The notes beneath the pieces are model-generated. The model was not told where the DNA came from, ran no database searches, and was given only the letters and a program-made list of their open reading frames with translations. The position numbers and the translations under genes are program-made. Below, piece by piece: positions 57,886-64,000 of a DNA stretch of 64,000 bases (within the stretch, counting starts at the first letter, position 1; each line of letters begins with the position of its first letter). This DNA comes from Dromaius novaehollandiae (taxonomy: Eukaryota > Chordata > Aves > Casuariiformes > Dromaiidae), in contig NC_088101.1 of NCBI RefSeq assembly GCF_036370855.1, positions 5,587,501-5,651,500 of the forward strand, in the 5' to 3' direction.

Positions 57886-60800
57886 TAGCTAGGAGTTATT
57901 GCTCCTAATCACGTGTAAAGCCCAGTGCTTTCCCAAGGAGTCTTGGATGACTCCAATTAACTTGGATTTCTCTGTAGGTTTTACAGCTGCTTAAAAAGCC
58001 CTGTAAAAAAAAAAAAAAAAAGGGAGCAACACAACCACCCCAGCACGTCCCTGCATTAAATGTTGGCATCTCTGTCACAAGGGCCAAGGCACGAGTAAGC
58101 CCAAAATAGCACTCGGCAGACAGAGGGCCCCCCCCCCCCCAATTTTGGGGTGGGAACAGGGTATTTGGCAACTGCAGACAGGGTGATTGCGTGATGCCCA
58201 GCACCCCAGGGAGCAGGGCTAGCATCATATCAGTGTTGCCTAAGCAAGGAGGGCTCAAAACACCCTAACTCTGCCCTGCCCGAGGCGAAACCAGGGCGGG
58301 GGGTGGGGGTGCACATTGCTCTGGCAGGGGTTTGCTAAATTAAAAACAAGCCAAAAAAAATGCTACCGTCCCCTCTGCCAGGATGGGCCCCACAGAGCTA
58401 AGCTCAGCTGCAGACGACTGGCCAGTTTTATTTACAAAAACGACAAAGTGAGATGCTCTGATTTTCCTCAAAGCTTCCCACACACATCCCTCCTCCTCCC
58501 CCTGCCGCCTTTTGGCTATTTTTTAATCTCAGAGATATTTTATTTATACAAAACTAGCTTGCATAGCTCCATCCATAATGTTGCATGCTCCAGGCCTTTC
58601 GGCAGGAATCAGGGCATGGCAGAAGCCCTGCATGTGACAGGAGCGCTCCTTTAGCAGAGAGGAGCAGGGAAATGGAACAGCCTGTTCCCGTTACCATTTA
58701 AACACCATTCAGCCTGGCCAGCCTGCCTGTGCTTGCATTTTGCTCCTTTGCAAACATGCTGATAGTGGCTCATCAGCATTTACCAGGTGGCATCCCCTCA
58801 AATGGCCGATGAGATTAATGGGATAAATATTAGTAATTTATTAGCAGAAATAGCTCTGCGGTGCCGCCTCCAGCAGTAATAGCACTTTGGGTAATTTGGG
58901 GTAATTTGTTCTGGGGAGAGGGCAGTTTATTCCTGATCTGTGAACTTAGCATAGACAGCAATAGTCTCTGCATATGGAGTATTAAACACGCAGTAACTTC
59001 AACCACTGCTAAAGCGATTATCTTATCTTCCCACTGTACATTCCCACAGCTCCAGAGCCTAACAGCAGTAACTCTTACCAAAAAAGCAGTAAAACAGTTT
59101 ATTCACAATGCAAGGGCCAAACGCCAACATAAAGTTGCAGGAAGCCCAAGGAGCCCTTCATTTCCCTCCACTAATTGCATTATCTAATAGATAAATGGAT
59201 TAACAGCGTTTTCTCAGGAAGAAAAAAAAAAAAAAGAAAAAGAACCGATTTGCTGGCAGTGAGCCAAGTGCAATGGAAACAATTGCTGGAAGAGGCACGG
59301 ATATTCAGTATTGACTTATGCAAACCACCAGCCTGCACTTCCCCCTGTGTTCCCCAGGAATAAATATACATGGTACATCCCCCAGTGCTGATGCTTCCTT
59401 CGCAACTGTGTCTTCAAATATGTATCTATCTGTATTTCATCAAGTTAATGGACAAGCTGCTGCATCTGTTTCTCCCTCACGGTTATTTGCAGGGTTTATT
59501 TTTCTGGTCTAGCGTTTTGTTTTTAAGCCCAAATTGCTGCTGCCAGCTATGCTGTATGACCTGAGCGTGCAAGTGTCTCCCTGTGCTTTCCCATCACCAC
59601 CCAAATCCCAGTCTTGCTACCCGGCTTGCCTATGGGACCAGCCACAGCCCCACAACTCATGGCTTACTGTGAGCAGGGGTCCTCATCCTGTTGGGGAGGG
59701 TGCGCAAATCCGAGGAGCAACAGCACCAGCGTGAAGGAGACTCCCAAAACACGAGGTTCTCATCAGCAGCTTTAAGGAGAAGAGCCAAAAAAGCCTGATG
59801 AGCTGTGAGGAAGAGGAGGGTTGCTCTTCCCAGCTGTAAGCCCCGAGCCAGCAGCTGGCATGGGGTGCCTAGCCTGAAGCCAGCTGTGCAGAAAGGCAGC
59901 TCACTGCTCCAGGAAAAGCATAAGGGCTTTTCCTGCTGGAGACTACCAACTGCATGCTCAAAGCCCAGCCAGCGCTCACAACAACCCCAAATGCACAGAG
60001 GATGGTTCCTCTCTGCGGAGGTTTGCAAGGGTTTTTAACAACAGTAGGTCACTTGCACCTGCTGGAGCTAGGAAAGCTGGGGGTTAGCATGGCAGGGAGC
60101 ATTGCATGAGTGTCTCCTTGTCAATACAGACCTATGGTCCTACACAATTCAAAAGTCCAACCAACCCCCCTCCCGAAGGGCCCCAAGCCATTCCCACACA
60201 GCATTTGCTTAGAGAATCTGTCCCTGCGGTGTTTCTGGGCCACACACAGAGGAAATGATATTTTCAGCAGACAAAGCAGCTGTTACCTGCTCTGCAGCCT
60301 TACCTGCTTCTTCTCCAACCCCGCACTGCCAGACTGCTGAACACAGAGCCAGGAGCAGCCTCCGAGGCCACTAATGGGTGTGAGGAGCTGAGGGAGCCCC
60401 CCCGGCTGCCAGCACCCACCCACTGCAGCCCCCCTGGACCCAGCGATATCCCCCGCTCCTGCGAAGGTGCCAGCAGGGCCCCCAACCCTGCAGCATGGCA
60501 CATCAACATTTTTGCAGCGGGTCAAGAAAGCCAGCCCAGCGCCACTATGCGGGGCAAGACGCAACCTGGGGGACAGCAGCCAGCTGCAGCACACAGAAAC
60601 AGGGACACACACCGTAAAAAGCACTAGCACTCGCTGTAGTCTGGAAGGGGACAGGCATGAGATGGAAGATGCTGGACTCAGACCCAGTGAAATCAGGTTT
60701 CGAGAACCGCTTTGCTCCCAGCACAGCTGGCTCAGCTGAGAAGTTGCTCTTGGTTTAATTTTAATTAGATCTTCTCTCCAGCACTGCACGATTGATTTGC

Positions 60801-61261
60801 TGCTTTGTCTGGCAGGACCGGCTGCTTGTTTTTATGGAGTCATCGTGACTCAGGAAGGCAACACTCCCTCCTTCTGCATCTGCTCTCCCTGGTCTCCTCC
60901 TATACCAGTTGGTGACTTCACTTATTTTCCCCAAGCAGGCCACACGCAACACTGCTCTGGCAACAAAAATTGTTGCTTTACAGTGTTGCAGCTCTGTAAA
61001 GCAAGAACAAGGAGGATAAACAGTGTGCCTTTGTCCAGAGAGGGGAATCCATGGAAGAGGTGCTGTGCTAGCTCAGGTTTAAGTATTCACGCAAAAATGA
61101 AAGACTTTCCCATTTGAACACAGTGAAAACATGAAGCTAGCTACTGTAAAACCCCCGCAGCAGCTACAGCTGGGCACAGCAAGAACGTGAATAACTCAAA
61201 GTATTTAATGTCACACGGTTATCAAGGTCAGAGACCAAGGTGCATCTCAAAGCAAGTCCTA

Positions 61262-61400
61262 TCAGGGCAGGTCACTCAGGGCCCTACTGAGTTTTGAACA
61301 CCACCAAGGATGGAGATCCCACAAGCCCTCCGGGGCCCTGTCCCATGGCTTGACACACACAAGCTCAGTGCCCTTTAGCTAAGAAGGAGGTTTACTTGGT
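61262..61400 (-). mobile_element. CR1 LINE fragment (3' region)
   Basis: The plus strand reads CACTCAGGGCCCTACTGAG, then TTTTGAACACC, CCAAGGATGGAGATCCCACA and TCCCATGGCTTGACAC. This is the antisense of the well-known CR1 3' segment (AACAGG...GAGTCTCCATCCTTGGAG...TTCAAAAC). The copy is short, diverged and lacks any open frame, so it is an old truncated insertion. CR1 is the dominant interspersed repeat of birds and is common in other sauropsids, which supports the host assignment. Confidence 0.75.
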
Positions 61401-64000
61401 GAAAAGCTATGCCATTTTAAGTCATAGAGGCTGCTCTGCTCAGTGTGTGGATTGTGACTGTAGAATACCATAGATTATTGCCTAATATTGCATGTTGTTT
61501 TTATTATGCATATCTTGGAGAACTGCTTTAAGCTTGTAGCAACAGATGGAGAAAACATCACATAAAGACGAAACAGTTACATAAGCTGTTAGGAAAACAG
61601 CTTTCAGCATAAGAAAACATCCACGATTCAAACATCCAGGGTACATACAGTGTAACAAGGCTTCACCTGAAATACAATTACCAGTGTGAATGTAAAGGAA
61701 GTGGTGTGAAGGAGAAATCCATGAGTGACACTGAAATGACCTGTCTAACCATCATTTTATGGTACTTCATCATGGTTTGAACTCAGCTAAAAATGTCTAG
61801 GAAGTATATATAAAATAAAACCATAACAAGCATAGTACAATTTGTTTTAATAGAGACATTAATTTACATTCATTTATAGCAGTCAGAAAAGTGCTTCAGA
61901 AAAAGAAACCTAAGTAAATGCAAGCTACAGTAATACGATCATCTGATTCCTAGTATTTCATACATAAAAGGGCACTGTCAGATAAAGAAGTCTGTTGCTT
62001 TACCATAGAGCAAGTTGAAAACAAGTAGTTGTATGGTGAAGAGGAACTTTTGCATTTCATGCAGTTTGGACAGTAGGAGCCATGCTCCACACTATTTGAA
62101 CTTTCTGAAATTCTCAGAAACTAAGGACTAGCTGCAATATTTTTTCTGCAAAACACTGGGCAGGATATCATATAAAAGAGAAGGATGGGAGTTTTTATTC
62201 CTTTTAAAAAAGAAAAAAACATTCCTCCATCCTCCCCTCTCCTCCCACAATGAAATTAGATACCATAAAAAATAATAAAGTGACAGAAGACTGGTCCCTG
62301 CATGACTTGAGAGTCCCTCTATGAATGGCTGCAACTTTAGCAACTATCTCAGGCTTAGCAGGATTGGCTGGCCTGACAGCAATCCTGCAAAGATAATGCT
62401 ATATGGTTCACTTCACGTACTGAACCATCAACATGTCAAGCTACGTACGTGTCTAAAACCCTATGACACCTAGGCCCCTGTAAATGAATAAAGCTAATTA
62501 GGAAGAAATTGGTGTTAAATGCAATTGCAGCTGGCAAAGGAATCTAAATGAAGAGACACCAGGTCACGTGAGTACCTGTGGGAATAAGGGCAGCCCTGTA
62601 GCTTGATTCAAAAGCCGTTCATCAGACATACACACACACACCAGCCCTGCTTTTGAAGTGAATTCTGTACACATGGTGTGTGCACTTGTGTCTACCAATC
62701 AGACTGAGATGCAATTTCTGCAAGCTCACCCTTTCCATCCATTTGCTTGATGGCTCCAAGGCCCTAGAACAAACACGTCACTTAAAAGAACAGAACATAC
62801 TTATGCAAAACTTTGCAGACGTCAGCTTTATGTAAGGTATCATCTCAAAGCCACCAATTTTCCCTATGAGTTGCTACCAGAATGGCTATACCTCCACCCT
62901 GTGTTATGCTCAGGGCCTCTCTAAGCCAGATCAGTCTTTGACTGCCCCAAGATATGTTCTGTTCTGACAGCTATTGCTTGTACTTCTCCCTTTGGCATCT
63001 CATTTGTTATTCTTCTAGGCTGTCTTTTCTACGATGTGGTAAAACGCTCTTTTAAAGAGAGCCATTCTCTTGCAGACTAACCTCATCAGGTTGTTACACA
63101 CTGTTGGACGGAGAGATTCCTGAAGAGCCTGACCATGCTGTAGCAGGTACTGAGGTTGGGGACACTATTAGCAGAACTCCTTTGCACCAGCCTAAAACTT
63201 TGTAACCATTTTACTGTTGGCATGACAGGTGTGAATAAATTTTTACAGACAATTTTTTTTTTTTTTTTAAAGAAAACAGACAAGTCTCTTCCACAGTAGC
63301 ATTTTCCTTGACCAGCCATATGTAACGTGCATCTTAATCACTGCTACTCCAAAGTCAGCCTGCATTTTCCATCTTGGGCAGTATTGTATGATTCACAGTT
63401 TGTACATTTCATGCCTAGGAGATGGAACTGCACTGTAGACCGGGCACTGCAATCATTACAAAGGATCTACGCACATACGAGAGAGAGAGAGGCTTTAGGC
63501 TTTAGCATCAACAGGACACTCAACAATACATGACAAGTATGCTTTCAGCAACCACAGAACTGGTTTGCAATCAGCGCACAAAGCAGGAAATACTTTTTTT
63601 CTAAAGACAGCCAGGTGTCTCAGCAGAGGAGTATACAGGGCAGATTTAACTTTTCATTTTGCAACTACCAGGATCACCTAGCACATACAAGGAGCATATG
63701 CTTTTAGTATGGCACACGGACTCCTTGCATGGGTCAGGTAAACACCAGCTTTAGCTTTTGCTTTTTCTGATGGAAGAAAAGATCAGGGAAACCCTCAGAT
63801 AAAAATGAGATGGGATTAACAAGAGCTAGCATTAAGCCAGTCTGCTAGACAAGACAGACAGTGAATGTTCTCAAAATAGGCAGTAAAGCAATTTTTTGAA
63901 ATACCCTGACTCAAAAGAGTAGGGAGGATGGGTTGTCTGAACCATACTAACAGATGCAACCAGAACACTAGATGATCAAAACTGTGTAATTCAGTCTTAC

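Larger units (their letters stand above)
56357..64000. other. PARM1 3' UTR and downstream DNA
   Basis: No coding exon recognised. GC falls steadily and the last 4 kb is AT-rich. It contains a G-run at 57597-57612, an A-run near 58004-58020, a C-run near 58128-58140, a CA microsatellite at 62629-62641 and a GA microsatellite near 63479-63491. AATAAA on the minus strand at 61500-61505 could end a minus-strand gene entering from the right, but I have no protein evidence for one. Confidence 0.5.

Noticed and set aside
61500-64000. 3' UTR of a minus-strand gene entering from the right
   Set aside because: The AATAAA on the minus strand and AT-rich composition are suggestive, but no coding exon is present to identify or confirm it.

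Overview
This looks like bird nuclear DNA, or less likely another sauropsid. It has a CR1 LINE fragment, GT-AG spliced vertebrate genes, and a very GC-rich, compact, homopolymer-laden right-centre of the kind found on avian small chromosomes. Species and chromosome cannot be told from the sequence. Four protein genes could be built exon by exon, with splice sites and reading phases that agree throughout.

Layout. (1) 1-11.4 kb, minus strand: seven coding exons of SH2D4A, from the start codon to the first residues of the SH2 domain; the rest of the gene lies beyond the left edge. (2) 11.4-26.4 kb: a spacer in which I recognise no gene. (3) 26.4-41.6 kb, plus strand: a complete maestro HEAT-like repeat gene of the MROH2 type. 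It has 41 coding exons, 1581 predicted residues, an open frame from ATG to stop and a poly(A) signal. (4) 41.7-46.8 kb: a repeat and CpG block made of a G-rich minisatellite, a CpG island with no assigned gene, a second minisatellite of about 32-36 bp units, a T-to-G homopolymer junction, and a 1.5 kb AT-rich satellite with a larger repeated module inside it. (5) 46.85-49.9 kb, minus strand: betacellulin (BTC), five coding exons, 174 residues. (6) 50-52.5 kb: a short spacer, then a minisatellite ending at a CpG island. (7) 52.5-56.4 kb, plus strand: PARM1, a mucin-like membrane protein, four coding exons, 268 residues. (8) 56.4-64 kb: probable PARM1 3' UTR and downstream DNA with one CR1 fragment and no recognised gene.

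The genes do not form one pathway. BTC (a secreted/membrane EGFR-ErbB4 ligand) and PARM1 are head-to-head neighbours in mammals too, but here only about 2.6 kb separates their start codons and both genes are only a few kb long. SH2D4A and MROH2B have human counterparts on other chromosomes, so the window joins several mammalian linkage groups, and the repeat block lies between the MROH2-like gene and BTC. I found no evidence of an unknown defence or mobile system. The most unusual parts are the intact MROH2-like gene in about 15 kb, the 44-45.5 kb satellite, and the paired minisatellites next to CpG islands.
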